From contig JAJRYD010000034.1 of assembly GCA_024275955.1 (NCBI GenBank), positions 1 through 12,978 of the forward strand: a stretch of DNA of 12,978 bases, written 5' to 3'. Source of the DNA: Nitrospirota bacterium. Lineage in GTDB: Bacteria; Nitrospinota_A; UBA7883; JACRGQ01. The position numbers were made by a program, and so were the translations under genes. Below the pieces are notes generated by a model. The model saw only the letters and a program-made list of their open reading frames with translations, was not told the DNA's origin and ran no database searches. Of the stretch, positions 12,733 through 12,978 are shown one piece after another. Within the stretch, counting starts at the first letter, position 1, and each line of letters starts with the position of its first letter.

Positions 12733-12978
12733 ATGGGGATTTTATGTAGGCAAAAAAACGTGATAATCAAGGCCTCCTATCCAAAGTTCGTCTTAATCAA
12801 CTCTCCTTTGTACCGTCTTGCCGGTGCGATCGACTGGTCTTCTTTCGATGAAACATTCGGCAAACTTTACAGCCAAGGTATCGGTCGCCCTGCCAAACCG
12901 ACCCGCCTTATGGTTGGCTTGCATTACTTGAAGGATAGTTTGCGGAAGTGGCTAAAGCGCAGGTCGGCTATCGAGCCG
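12733..12978 (+). pseudogene. Internally deleted IS5-type transposase, cut by window end
   Basis: An open frame of 82 codons from ATG 12733 (GTG 12760 is an alternative) runs off the right edge. Residues about 14–67 match the N-terminus of IS5-family transposases of the 'RLAGAIDWSSF…GRPAKPTRLMVGLHYLK' kind. Residues 70–82 (LRKWLKRRSAIEP) match a segment that in intact relatives lies near the C-terminus, before 'VIGHLK'. The whole central DDE catalytic core, normally over 200 residues, is missing between them, with the junction near 12931–12945 and the frame kept. The copy cannot encode an active transposase. Family placement is from remembered motifs. Confidence 0.7.

Overview
The window is a bacterial chromosome segment. 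It carries two conserved housekeeping blocks set among repeat-rich intergenic DNA. The gene order tRNA-Gln(TTG)–prs–rplY–pth, followed by DUF177–rpmF–plsX–fabH, and a FliL-like protein suggest a flagellated, probably Gram-negative bacterium. From memory, tRNA-Gln–prs–rplY–pth order is common in the former Deltaproteobacteria. I would place it there or in a neighbouring lineage, but I cannot name a genus from sequence alone.

Layout. 1–122: the 3' end of a ribbon-helix-helix regulator gene cut by the window edge. 150–358: a MITE-like element and paired hairpins directly upstream of argB (375–1271). 1272–1479: three short hairpins. 1480–3079 (minus strand): a FliL-like membrane protein downstream of a HEAT-repeat protein. 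3080–3284: a divergent promoter region. 3285–10361 (plus strand): tRNA-Gln, prs, rplY, pth, hppA (membrane pyrophosphatase), DUF177, rpmF, plsX and fabH, tightly packed and probably one or two transcription units. 10362–10599: repeats. 10600–10842: a tandem CDGSH iron–sulfur protein with a terminator behind it. 10843–11358: a repeat cluster with a second MITE-like copy. 11359–11715 (minus strand): an unrecognised ORF whose start lies in a palindromic element. 11924–12469: a small secreted, lysine-tailed protein whose signal-peptide region seems to have been extended by an in-frame repeat. 12733–12978: an IS5-type transposase that is internally deleted and cut by the window edge.

How the genes work together. 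The central cluster links PRPP synthesis, translation (L25, L32, peptidyl-tRNA hydrolase, tRNA-Gln, 23S rRNA-linked DUF177) and entry into phospholipid and fatty-acid synthesis (PlsX, FabH). The ion-pumping pyrophosphatase removes the PPi that biosynthesis releases and conserves its energy as an ion gradient.

The most unusual content is the repeats. There is a MITE-like family with the terminal motif AGCTGTTGCC. There is also a set of at least ten short hairpins with different stems but an exactly 3-nt loop. These hairpins abut stop codons and start regions, and one lies inside a reading frame. Several putative promoters share an extended -10 (TGnTATxxT-like); at argB it sits so close to the ATG that the mRNA may be leaderless.
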